This document shows, piece after piece, positions 25,438-32,716 of a stretch of 44,937 nt of DNA (the first letter of the stretch is position 1; each line of letters opens with the position of its first letter). The stretch covers positions 1 through 44,937 of the forward strand of contig CAYTTR010000022.1 of the NCBI GenBank assembly GCA_964440805.1, read 5' to 3'. The stretch comes from CAYTTR01 sp964440805. Lineage in GTDB: Bacteria; Acidobacteriota; Aminicenantia; Aminicenantales; Aminicenantaceae. The notes under the pieces are model-generated. The model was not told where the DNA came from, did not search any database, and saw only the letters and a program-made list of their open reading frames with translations. Both the position numbers and the translations under genes were made by a program.

Positions 25438-25990
25438 CTTTTCCTCCTGGTTTTTTCGGGCTAACGAGAATGGAAACAGCCCAGGGTTGTGTTCTTACGC
25501 TTCCGTCACGCTGACCGAGATCCTCGATATCACCGAATACTCTGTCAATAATTTGATGGGCCAGCTCTGGTTTAGCCTTTTCCCGGCCGCGCAGCATCAC
25601 TGTTATCCTAACCTTGTTTCCTTCTTTCAGGAATCTCCGTACGTGCCGGAGCTTGAAATTATAATCATGTATGCTTATCTTTGGCCGAAACTTTATCTCT
25701 TTAACCTGGATCCTTTTTTGGTGCTTCTTGGCTTCTTGGTTTTTTTTGTGAAGCTCATACAGAAATTTCCCATAATCCATCAACCGGCAAACCGGCGGGT
25801 TCGCCTTCGGTGCAACCTCAACAAGATCAAGATCCCTCTCCTTGGCAAGACCGAGAGCTTCATTAAGCGACATAATGCCGATCTGTTTTTTGTCATCGTC
25901 AATTATTCTGAGTTCTTTTGCCCGAATCATTTCATTGATCCTGTGAGGTTTGCTTTTGTTCTTAGCAGGTTTGAAGATACGTCTTCTGAT
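25352..25990 (-). CDS. infC: Translation initiation factor IF-3, probable ATC start
   Basis: IF-3 binds the 30S subunit and checks start-codon fidelity. The N-domain (PHRINEMIRAKELRIIDDD), linker (YELHKKNQEAKKHQK) and C-domain (VKEIKFRPKISIHDYNFKLR) are complete. I place the start at the ATC at 25990-25988: AAGGAGGT lies 5 nt before it. The in-frame ATG at 26008 has no ribosome site, and its first codons (VRRSN) are simply the translated Shine-Dalgarno. infC is known to use rare start codons (AUU in E. coli) for autoregulation by IF-3. The 3' end adds a tail of about 32 hydrophilic residues after VSPKK, overlapping rpmI by 86 nt. Confidence 0.92.
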   Translation of the reverse strand: MRRRIFKPAKNKSKPHRINEMIRAKELRIIDDDKKQIGIMSLNEALGLAKERDLDLVEVAPKANPPVCRLMDYGKFLYELHKKNQEAKKHQKRIQVKEIKFRPKISIHDYNFKLRHVRRFLKEGNKVRITVMLRGREKAKPELAHQIIDRVFGDIEDLGQRDGSVRTQPWAVSILVSPKKPGGKDAKTQDTSRSPKEVQGNSKKEGSSQEGE

Positions 25991-26001
25991 GTTAGACCTC
26001 C

Positions 26002-27750
26002 TTACCATTTATAATCGGTAGTTTTATTTTTAATCAATTTATTAATTTTTTCAAGAAAATCACTGAATTTAACCTCTCCTTTGTCTCCTTCTGTATGAAT
26101 TCTGACAGAAACGCTTCCCCGTTCTTCCTCTTTGTCACCCAGGATGAGAATAATTGGAATTTTTTCCAATTCAGCCTGGCGGATCTTGTATCCAATTTTT
26201 TCCCGTCGAAGATTAACCACCGACCGGATTCCTTCTTTCCTGAGCGACTCCTCCAAACGCCGGGCATATTCATTGTGGCGGTCAGCAATGGGAAGGAGAA
26301 TAACCTGGATTGGAGCCAGCCACAAAGGGAATCTTCCACTGTAATGCTCGATGAGGATACCGAAGAACCTTTCCAAAGAACCAAGGATAGCCCGGTGAAT
26401 GAGAAAAGGGCGGTGAGGCTGACCGTCTTCACCAATGTAAGCAAGGTCGAACCGCTCAGCTAAGTTAAAATCCAACTGGATAGTAGTACACTGCCAGGAA
26501 CGGCTAAGGGCATCTTTGATTTTAATATCAATTTTTGGCCCATAAAACACTCCTTCCCCTTTGTCAATTTGATACTCAAGCTTTTCTTTTTCCAGGGATT
26601 TCCGGAGCGCTTCTGTAGCCTTATCCCAATCATCGGGGCTGCCTACAAATTTCCCGGGCCGGGTGGACAGGAAAATATCGTATTCATTGAAACCGAAAGT
26701 CTTCAACATCCTAATGGAAAAAGCGATAACTTCCCTTATTTCATCCTCAAGTTGGTCACTCCGGCAAAAAATATGGGCGTCATCCTGAGTAAATCCTCTT
26801 ACCCTGAGAAGACCGTGGAGAACCCCGCTTCTTTCATACCGGTAAACAGTACCCAGTTCCGCCCAGCGGAGGGGAAGCTCCCGGTAGCTTCTCTGGTCTG
26901 ACTTGTAGACCATGATATGAAAAGGGCAATTCATTGGTTTCAATTGGTATTCAATTCCTTCACTCTGGAAAGTAGGATACATAGCTTCGTAAAATTCAGT
27001 ATGACCACTGGTTTTCCATACATCAAGCTTGGCTATATGGGGCGTAAAGAGCTGTTCATAACCACCATGAAAATGCGACTCTCTCCAGAAGTCCTCAACC
27101 TCCCGGCGAACAGCACCTCCCTTGGGATGCCAGAGGATAAGGCCGGCGCCCAGATCTTCATTGAAGCTGAACAGATCAAGCTCCTGCCCTAATTTCCGGT
27201 GGTCTCTCTTTTTAGCCTCTTCAAGAAGGTAAAGATAATTCTTTAGCTCATCGGCAGAATAAAAGGCAGTCCCATAGATTCTTTGAAGCTGGGCTTTTTC
27301 CTCATCTCCTTTCCAGTAAGCTCCGGAAACTGAAAGAAGTTTGAAATGCTTAATTCTTCCGGTGGAGACAACATGGGGACCAAGACAGAAATCAATGAAA
27401 TTGCCCTGACGGTAACAGGAAACCTGAGAATCACCTTTTTCCCTGATGAGCTCCACTTTCAAGCCCTGAGCTATATCTTGGAAAAGCTTAATCGCCTCTT
27501 CTTTGCTCAGAATAATTCTTTTTATGGGAATATCCTGACGAGAAATCTCCTTCATCTTCTCTTCAATAGCCTGCAAGTCTTCCGGAGTAAACGGCTTTTC
27601 CCTAAGGAAATCGTAATAAAATCCATTCTCTACCGCTGGTCCTACACCGGTCTTTGTCCCTGGAAATAATTCAAGAACAGCATGGGCAAGGAGATGGGCC
27701 GCACTGTGTCTCAGAGTTTCCAATTCTTGATTATTCTTTTCTTCTGCCAA
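26002..27750 (-). CDS. thrS: Threonine-tRNA ligase lacking the TGS domain
   Basis: Charges tRNA-Thr. The protein (582 aa) opens directly with the editing domain (HSAAHLLAHAV, and CLGPHV supplying the remaining metal-site residues). The class II core follows (MNCPFH zinc/threonine site, RYERSGVLHGLLRVRGFTQD, ILGSLERFFGILIEHY) and then the anticodon-binding domain. The usual N-terminal TGS domain (about 60 residues) is missing. The start is a TTG at 27750 with GGGAGG about 5 nt upstream. An in-frame TAA about 8 codons further upstream rules out a longer protein. Its stop is embedded in the infC Shine-Dalgarno. The 213 nt between it and tRNA-Val shows no recognisable T-box or terminator. Confidence 0.94.
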   Translation of the reverse strand: MAEEKNNQELETLRHSAAHLLAHAVLELFPGTKTGVGPAVENGFYYDFLREKPFTPEDLQAIEEKMKEISRQDIPIKRIILSKEEAIKLFQDIAQGLKVELIREKGDSQVSCYRQGNFIDFCLGPHVVSTGRIKHFKLLSVSGAYWKGDEEKAQLQRIYGTAFYSADELKNYLYLLEEAKKRDHRKLGQELDLFSFNEDLGAGLILWHPKGGAVRREVEDFWRESHFHGGYEQLFTPHIAKLDVWKTSGHTEFYEAMYPTFQSEGIEYQLKPMNCPFHIMVYKSDQRSYRELPLRWAELGTVYRYERSGVLHGLLRVRGFTQDDAHIFCRSDQLEDEIREVIAFSIRMLKTFGFNEYDIFLSTRPGKFVGSPDDWDKATEALRKSLEKEKLEYQIDKGEGVFYGPKIDIKIKDALSRSWQCTTIQLDFNLAERFDLAYIGEDGQPHRPFLIHRAILGSLERFFGILIEHYSGRFPLWLAPIQVILLPIADRHNEYARRLEESLRKEGIRSVVNLRREKIGYKIRQAELEKIPIILILGDKEEERGSVSVRIHTEGDKGEVKFSDFLEKINKLIKNKTTDYKW

Positions 27751-27963
27751 TTCTTCCTCCCTTCGGCTCCATTAGCTTGAAACCGGAGGTTTTTCTGGCC
27801 TTCTCACTGGAAAGTAGGAATGGTGATTGAGAAATCCTCCCCACTCTTTTTTGCTCTCTCCTCAAGCGCAGAAACTATTCCTTATTGTATTCTATTCTCA
27901 ATTTGCTTTTATTACTCTTGAGAGAAGACGGGTTTAGTTGCCTTTCTTCTTACAAAAGCCTGA

Positions 27964-28038
27964 TGGTAGGCGCGGAGGGGATCGAACCCTCGACCTCTTC
28001 CGCGTCAAGGAAGCACTCTTCCACTGAGCTACGCGCCT
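27964..28038 (-). tRNA. tRNA-Val (anticodon GAC)
   Basis: All four arms pair. The acceptor AGGCGCG pairs with CGCGCCT, the D stem is GCTC/GAGT, the anticodon stem CTTCC/GGAAG encloses TTGACGC, and the T stem GAGGG/CCCTC encloses TTCGATC. The anticodon GAC (28006-28004) reads valine codons. The CCA end is encoded in the DNA. A strong promoter precedes it, and thrS lies 213 nt downstream on the same strand. Confidence 0.97.
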
Positions 28039-28057
28039 TCCTTGTTAAAACCTTTAT

Positions 28058-28086
28058 ATGTTAAACATTTAGCCTTTTCCTGTCAA
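28058..28086 (-). promoter_or_regulatory. Promoter of tRNA-Val (possibly also thrS-infC-rpmI-rplT-pheST)
   Basis: On the minus strand TTGACA (28086-28081), a perfect -35, is followed after 17 nt by TAACAT (28063-28058). Initiation would fall near 28050, about a dozen nt before the mature tRNA 5' end. No terminator is evident after the tRNA, so the transcript could continue into thrS. Confidence 0.65.
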
Positions 28087-28204
28087 TACATGGAGGACGC
28101 AGGAATTCCTCCAACTTTTTATAAAAAAGCCATTTAAGTTCTTTTAATTCAGATAAAAGCGGGCCTTAGAATCTATAATTGTAAAATTGTAATAATTTTT
28201 TACC

Positions 28205-28232
28205 TTGCTTTATTTTTTCCTCCACGTATTAT
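28205..28232 (+). promoter_or_regulatory. Possible promoter of the M20 peptidase gene
   Basis: TTGCTT (28205-28210) and TATTAT (28227-28232) are separated by 16 nt, about 80 nt before the start codon. The surroundings are AT-rich, so chance matches are likely. The interval 28039-28315 holds nothing else recognisable apart from the tRNA promoter. Confidence 0.35.
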
Positions 28233-28315
28233 AGGGGAAAAATGCCCTTTGATTGTGCCTATAACGTAATAAAGTCTGGAGCACGTCTTTTCTAACTTTT
28301 TTAGGGAGGAACATC

Positions 28316-29443
28316 ATGATGGGACTTTGTCATTATTGTAAGAGTATTAGCCTTAAGAAAAGAATATCCTTTATGAGCTTACTTCTTTTTGCTTCTGGTT
28401 TTATCCCGGTCTCTTCGGCAGTGAACAAAAAGGATATTCTCAACGCGGTCCGGTCATACAGAATTGAAAACGAACAGGACATCGTTAAGGAATACATTGA
28501 ACTCCTGTCTATTCCCAATGTTTCCGCAGACAGAGTTAACATTAGAAAAAACGCAGAATACATTAAAAAAATGATGGAGAAAAGAGGGATAAAAACCCTC
28601 ATTCTGGAGACAGCCGGCAATCCGGTTGTTTACGGTGAAATTAAGGTCTACGGCCCCAACACCAGCCTTCACAGCGGCCATTACGGCAACTGGGCTCCCA
28701 ATCCGGCTATGCGGTTGGCTGAGCTTCTTGCTACTATGAAGGATGAAACTGGAAAGGTAACTATTGATGGCTTTTATGACAGTGTGGTACCTTTGTCCGA
28801 GAAAGAAATGGAAGCTGTCCGGAGCGTACCCAATTTCGAGGAAAATATAAAACAAATCTACGGCTTCACAGGCACAGAGGGAGGCGGAATAACCTTAATG
28901 GAGGCCCTTCAACTTCCTTCCCTTAACATAAATGGCCTTTCAAGTGGATGGGTGGGGGATCAATCCCGCACCATCATTCCTCCCACAGCAACAGCTTCTA
29001 TCGATATAAGATTGGTCAAAGGGTGTGATCTTTTTTATATGCAGAAGTGTGTAATTGAGCATGTAAAAAAACAGGGTTATTTCGTGGTCTCCGATGAGCC
29101 CGATCACAAAACCCGGATGTCTTATCCCTTCCTGGCCAGGATTAAAAGTCGAGAATCAGGTTACCCTGCTTATCGCATCTCCATGGACATACCTGTAGCC
29201 AGTCGCTTAGCCGATGCCTTAAAGGATTATTATGAATACAACCCGGTTTTTTTGCCTACCCTGGGAGGATCACTGCCAATTTATCTATTCGATGGCACCT
29301 TAGGGATTCCAGTAATTGGAATTTCTATAGTTAACCATGACAACAATCAGCACCAACCCAATGAAAATCTGCGCCTCGGCAATCTCTGGTCGGGAATAGA
29401 AACGTTGGCTGCTATTTTCATGATGAATCCTGAGGAACAATAA
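28316..29443 (+). CDS. M20-family dipeptidase with catalytic core deleted
   Basis: Secreted-type protein (signal helix MSLLLFASGFIPVSSA) related to M20 dipeptidases. Residues 40-108 match the family N-terminus (EYIELLSIPNVSADRVNIRK). The sequence then jumps from NPVVYGEI straight to KVYGPNTSLHSGHYGNWAPN, which belongs to the dimerisation domain. About 130-150 residues holding the first metal His-x-Asp, the bridging Asp, the Glu-Glu pair and the next metal ligand are missing. The last metal histidine (QHQPNENL) remains. The frame is intact over 375 aa, against about 480-500 aa normally. A good ribosome site (GGGAGG) precedes the ATG. Peptidase activity is not expected. Short direct repeats (TTTACGG / TCTACGG) sit at the junction. 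Confidence 0.85.
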   Translation: MMGLCHYCKSISLKKRISFMSLLLFASGFIPVSSAVNKKDILNAVRSYRIENEQDIVKEYIELLSIPNVSADRVNIRKNAEYIKKMMEKRGIKTLILETAGNPVVYGEIKVYGPNTSLHSGHYGNWAPNPAMRLAELLATMKDETGKVTIDGFYDSVVPLSEKEMEAVRSVPNFEENIKQIYGFTGTEGGGITLMEALQLPSLNINGLSSGWVGDQSRTIIPPTATASIDIRLVKGCDLFYMQKCVIEHVKKQGYFVVSDEPDHKTRMSYPFLARIKSRESGYPAYRISMDIPVASRLADALKDYYEYNPVFLPTLGGSLPIYLFDGTLGIPVIGISIVNHDNNQHQPNENLRLGNLWSGIETLAAIFMMNPEEQ

Positions 29444-29450
29444 CAAACTT

Positions 29451-29954
29451 TTACGACAAAGGGAGGATTTCAGCTTTATCTTTGTCCAGGTCGTAAATGG
29501 CTACTGTGTTTTTACCGGTAACCCAGCCACCTACTTCACCCGGATTTATGATCAGGAGTTTTCCCTCCCGTCTTATTTCCGGCCGGTGGGTATGCCCGAA
29601 AATGTAGACATCCGTTTTCTCCTTAAGAGTATCTGTTTTTTCTTTTAAAGGAATATGAGTCAATAAGAACCGCTTTCCTTCAAATCTTAATTTATGAGGG
29701 GCCGAAAATATCTTACCAACCGGCCTCACGGCTTCCCGCAAGCCTTCTTTCTCTCCATCACAATTTCCGTAAACTGTCAGCAGGGGACAGGACAGCCGGT
29801 GAAGCTCTCTGGCGGAGAAAGGGGCCACAAAGTCTCCGGCATGAAATACCAGCCGGCAGCCATGCGAGTTGAACAATCTCACTGCCTGCCTGACAGCGTT
29901 GAGATTGTCATGAGAATCAGCCATAATACCGATCATTTTTGTTTTCTTTCTCAT
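29451..29954 (-). CDS. YfcE/MJ0936-type metallophosphodiesterase
   Basis: A 167-aa calcineurin-like phosphoesterase with all metal motifs: IMADSHDN, FHAGDFV, VYGNCDGE, LLTHIP and FGHTHRPE. Members hydrolyse phosphodiesters in vitro; the natural substrate is generally unknown. I use the ATG at 29954. An upstream TTG at 29978 is possible but adds a polar leader. It converges with the M20 gene, leaving only 7 nt between the two stops, and appears to be a single-gene unit transcribed from the 30-kb repeat region. Confidence 0.85.
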   Translation of the reverse strand: MRKKTKMIGIMADSHDNLNAVRQAVRLFNSHGCRLVFHAGDFVAPFSARELHRLSCPLLTVYGNCDGEKEGLREAVRPVGKIFSAPHKLRFEGKRFLLTHIPLKEKTDTLKEKTDVYIFGHTHRPEIRREGKLLIINPGEVGGWVTGKNTVAIYDLDKDKAEILPLS

Positions 29955-30060
29955 TCTTCCCGGTTTAGGAAGACTCAATAAGCTCTTTTTTTATAAGTAT
30001 AAAAAAATTCCTTTTGCCTGTCCAATCTGCCCCTCCCTCTCTCCACTTTGAGCCCCTGCC

Positions 30061-30350
30061 ACAGGAGTTCCCCCCAATTTTCAAAGTTTATAGACCTAAC
30101 TGCTTTCTTTGAAATAAGTTGAAGTGTTAACCGAATGGAAAGGAATGGGGGGGCTCCACCCGCAGCGTAGGGTACCTCTCGTCGCCTGGAGAGTTACCAT
30201 CAGAAAAATTAAATACTTTTTAGATTATATTTTTTGCCTTTACTCATGGTTATTCTCTCTCAGGCTAGGCGGCGACGGGTGAGGAGCGAGGATGGAGACA
30301 CCCCATACCTTTCCCAAGCTTTATCCGATAGAAAATTGGGGGAACTCTTG
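30061..30350. repeat. Degenerate long inverted repeat (MITE-like) in a non-coding gap
   Basis: The gap from 29979 to 30438 has no credible gene. Its middle forms an imperfect palindrome. GAGTTCCCCCCAATTTTC (30065-30082) is mirrored by GAAAATTGGGGGAACTC (30331-30347) with one indel. GGAAAGGAATGGGG with CTCCACC (from 30137) is mirrored by GGATGGAGACACCCC with CCTTTCCC (30290-30315). Near the centre CGTCGCC, GAGAG and TACCAT on the left match CATGG, CTCTC and GGCGACG on the right. The match is patchy between blocks. It looks like a decayed non-autonomous mobile element or a large RNA hairpin. Confidence 0.5.
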
Positions 30351-30362
30351 TTCCTGCCGATA

Positions 30363-30391
30363 TTGCATCTTTATGGGGACTGTATTATACT
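30363..30391 (+). promoter_or_regulatory. Promoter of the carbamoyl-phosphate/ornithine operon
   Basis: TTGCAT (30363-30368), a 17-nt spacer and TATACT (30386-30391) form a good sigma-70-type promoter. It starts 13 nt beyond the outer edge of the 30-kb inverted repeat. The predicted leader to the start at 30439 is about 40 nt and includes a small ATAAG/TTAT hairpin and AAGGAG. Confidence 0.6.
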
Positions 30392-30438
30392 AACTTCTTT
30401 TTTCATAAGTTCTTATAGCAATATAAGGAGACCAAATA

Positions 30439-31743
30439 ATGAAAAGAGCATTAATAATGGGCGCTGCCGGACGGGATTTTCATAACTTTAATGTCTATTT
30501 CCGTGATAATGAATCCTACCGGGTTGCTGCTTTTACGGCCACTCAAATACCTGACATTGAAGACAGGAAATATCCTGCCAGTTTAGCAGGTAAGCTTTAC
30601 CCGGAAGGAATCCCCATCCATCCTGAAGGCGAGCTTTCTTCTTTAATCAAAGAACTTCAAATCGATGAAGTTTATTTCTCTTACAGCGACGTCTCCCACG
30701 ATTATGTCATGCATAAGGCATCTGAAGCCATGGCCGCTGGAGCCAGCTTTGTCCTTTTAGGACCCAAAGAAACCATGCTTCAGAGCAAGCGTCCCGTGGT
30801 TTCAGTCTGTGCTGTCAGAACAGGCTGCGGCAAAAGCCAGACCACTCGGAAAATATCTATCCTGCTCCGGGATAAAGGAAGAAAAGTGGTGGTCATCCGC
30901 CATCCCATGCCCTATGGAGACTTAGAGAAACAAAGAGTTCAACGTTTTGCTGCTTACGACGATATGATTAAACATGAATGTACTATCGAGGAAATGGAAG
31001 AATACGAACCTCATCTTAAAAACGGGATTGTGGTTTATGCTGGTGTCGATTACGGTGATATTTTGGAACAAGCAGAGAAAGAAGCTGATGTCATCCTCTG
31101 GGATGGAGGCAACAACGACATCCCCTTTTATGTGGCGGATTTAGAAATTGTGGTGGCAGATCCCCATCGCCCCGGCCACGAGCTTCAATACTACCCCGGT
31201 GAAACCAATTTCCGGCGGGCCGGAGTAGTGGTCATCAACAAGGTAGGAACAGCAGATCCCAAAAATATCAAGCTGGTCGAAGAAAATATTCGGAAATATA
31301 ATCCTAAAGCCACCATTATAAAAGCTAATTCACCAATTTTTGTAGAAAATGGTGAGGAAATCAAGGGGAAAACAGTCCTGGTGATTGAAGACGGTCCCAC
31401 TCTGACCCATGGGGAAATGCCTTACGGCGCTGGTGTCATTGCTGCTGAAAAATACGGCGCCGCCAAAATTATAGATCCCAGGTCATATGCAGTGGGAAGT
31501 ATCCAGAAGACCTTTGAAAAATACACTCATCTCGATAAGGTTCTTCCTGCGATGGGCTATGGGAAAAACCAGATCCAGGAACTGGCCCAGACTATCGATA
31601 AAGTGCCCTGCAACCTGGTGATAGGAGCAACTCCCATCGACCTGAACCGGTTGATAAAGACTAACAAGAAAATCCTAAGGACTACTTATGAATTGGAAGA
31701 AATCGGTTCTCCCAATTTGAAAGAGTTGTTGGAGAGATTTTGA
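30439..31743 (+). CDS. COG2403-type P-loop protein, cyclic 2,3-diphosphoglycerate synthetase-like
   Basis: A 434-aa predicted nucleotide-binding protein. The N-terminal part resembles a Rossmann domain (ALIMGAAGRDFHNFNVYFRD). A P-loop (VRTGCGKSQTTRKI) begins near residue 128, followed by VILWDGGNNDIPFY and VVVINKVGTAD, which fit Walker B and the specificity loop of a GTPase. It resembles archaeal cyclic 2,3-diphosphoglycerate synthetase and the uncharacterised COG2403 group. It is the first gene of the operon, 7 nt before carbamate kinase. An activity on carbamoyl phosphate-linked metabolism is suggested by context only. Confidence 0.75.
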   Translation: MKRALIMGAAGRDFHNFNVYFRDNESYRVAAFTATQIPDIEDRKYPASLAGKLYPEGIPIHPEGELSSLIKELQIDEVYFSYSDVSHDYVMHKASEAMAAGASFVLLGPKETMLQSKRPVVSVCAVRTGCGKSQTTRKISILLRDKGRKVVVIRHPMPYGDLEKQRVQRFAAYDDMIKHECTIEEMEEYEPHLKNGIVVYAGVDYGDILEQAEKEADVILWDGGNNDIPFYVADLEIVVADPHRPGHELQYYPGETNFRRAGVVVINKVGTADPKNIKLVEENIRKYNPKATIIKANSPIFVENGEEIKGKTVLVIEDGPTLTHGEMPYGAGVIAAEKYGAAKIIDPRSYAVGSIQKTFEKYTHLDKVLPAMGYGKNQIQELAQTIDKVPCNLVIGATPIDLNRLIKTNKKILRTTYELEEIGSPNLKELLERF

Positions 31744-31750
31744 GGATTGC

Positions 31751-32716
31751 ATGAATAGAAAAATCGCCCTGATTGCCTTCGGCGGAAACGCCATCCTCCC
31801 CAGTCACCAGCGGGGACTCCAATCAGAACAAATGAAGAATGCTCAGAAAGCGGCCAAACTGATGATTCATATTGTCAAGAAAGGATACGAGTTAATAATG
31901 GTCCATGGAAACGGGCCTCAAGTTGGCAACCTTCTGATCCAGATGGAAGAAGCAGTAACCAAAATCCCCCCTTTTTCCCTTGAAGTTTGTGATGCCATGA
32001 CCGAAGGCAGCATGGGTTTTATGCTGGAAAAAGCAATTATCAATGAACTGCGTAAGAATTCAGTAGACAAGGAAGCAGCCACTATCGTTACCCAGGTGGT
32101 AGTGGATAAAAATGATCCTGCTTTTGAAAATCCCACCAAGCCTGTTGGCCCATTTTACACCAAATACCGGTCCCAAATCCTATCCAGAGAAAAAAAATGG
32201 AAAATGGTTGAAGACGCAGGACGTGGTTACAGGCAGGTGGTACCGTCTCCCAAACCCATTGATATTGTTCCTAAAAGAATCATTCATGAGCTGGTTCGCT
32301 CAGGAAGAATTATTATCTGTGCCGGCGGAGGCGGAATTCCAGTGATTATAAATGGGAACGGATTATTTCAGGGAGTAGAGGCTGTCATTGATAAGGACTA
32401 CGCTTCAAGCCTCCTGGCGAGGGAGGTGGGAGTGGATCTTTTTATTATTCTGACCAATGTCCCCCGGGTTTACCTTAATTTCGGAACACCAGAAGAGACG
32501 CCGGTACCTGTAATGGCAGTAGAAGAAGCCAATAAATATCTTGAAGAGGGACAATTTCCTCCGGGTTCCATGGGACCAAAAATACGGTCGGCCATTGAAT
32601 TCATCGCCAGCGGAGGAAGCGAGGTTTTGATCACTTCTGCCAGTCATCTAAAAGCTTCCCTGGTAAACCGCGCGGGAACAAGGATTGTTCCCACCTTAAA
32701 AAGAAGGAGAAAATGA
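31751..32716 (+). CDS. arcC: Carbamate kinase
   Basis: Interconverts carbamoyl phosphate plus ADP with ATP plus carbamate, so in catabolism it yields ATP. The sequence has the amino-acid-kinase motifs FGGNAIL, MVHGNGPQVGNL, ICAGGGGIPVI and IDKDYASSLLA, and the C-terminal FPPGSMGPKI. At 321 aa it is full length. It overlaps ornithine carbamoyltransferase by 4 bp, giving the usual OTC/CK pair of ornithine-citrulline fermentation. No arginine deiminase is in the window, so citrulline or carbamoyl phosphate must come from elsewhere. Confidence 0.94.
   Translation: MNRKIALIAFGGNAILPSHQRGLQSEQMKNAQKAAKLMIHIVKKGYELIMVHGNGPQVGNLLIQMEEAVTKIPPFSLEVCDAMTEGSMGFMLEKAIINELRKNSVDKEAATIVTQVVVDKNDPAFENPTKPVGPFYTKYRSQILSREKKWKMVEDAGRGYRQVVPSPKPIDIVPKRIIHELVRSGRIIICAGGGGIPVIINGNGLFQGVEAVIDKDYASSLLAREVGVDLFIILTNVPRVYLNFGTPEETPVPVMAVEEANKYLEEGQFPPGSMGPKIRSAIEFIASGGSEVLITSASHLKASLVNRAGTRIVPTLKRRRK

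Noticed and set aside
26006..26008. ATG at 26008 as the infC start
   Set aside because: No Shine-Dalgarno precedes it, and its first codons are the AAGGAGGT that serves the ATC at 25990.
25394..26014. 206-codon open frame opposite infC
   Set aside because: It is antisense to infC and rpmI, which are certain, and has no ribosome site or recognisable domain.
27751..27963. T-box riboswitch or threonine-responsive leader before thrS
   Set aside because: The T-box core (AGGGTGGAACCGCG-like) and a terminator/antiterminator pair are not present. A small AAACC-GGA-GGTTT hairpin is not followed by a suitable T-run.
28091..28115. Rho-independent terminator (GGAGGA...TTCCTCC then AACTTTTT)
   Set aside because: The stem is short with a large loop, and no plus-strand gene ends upstream. 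On the minus strand no T-run follows.
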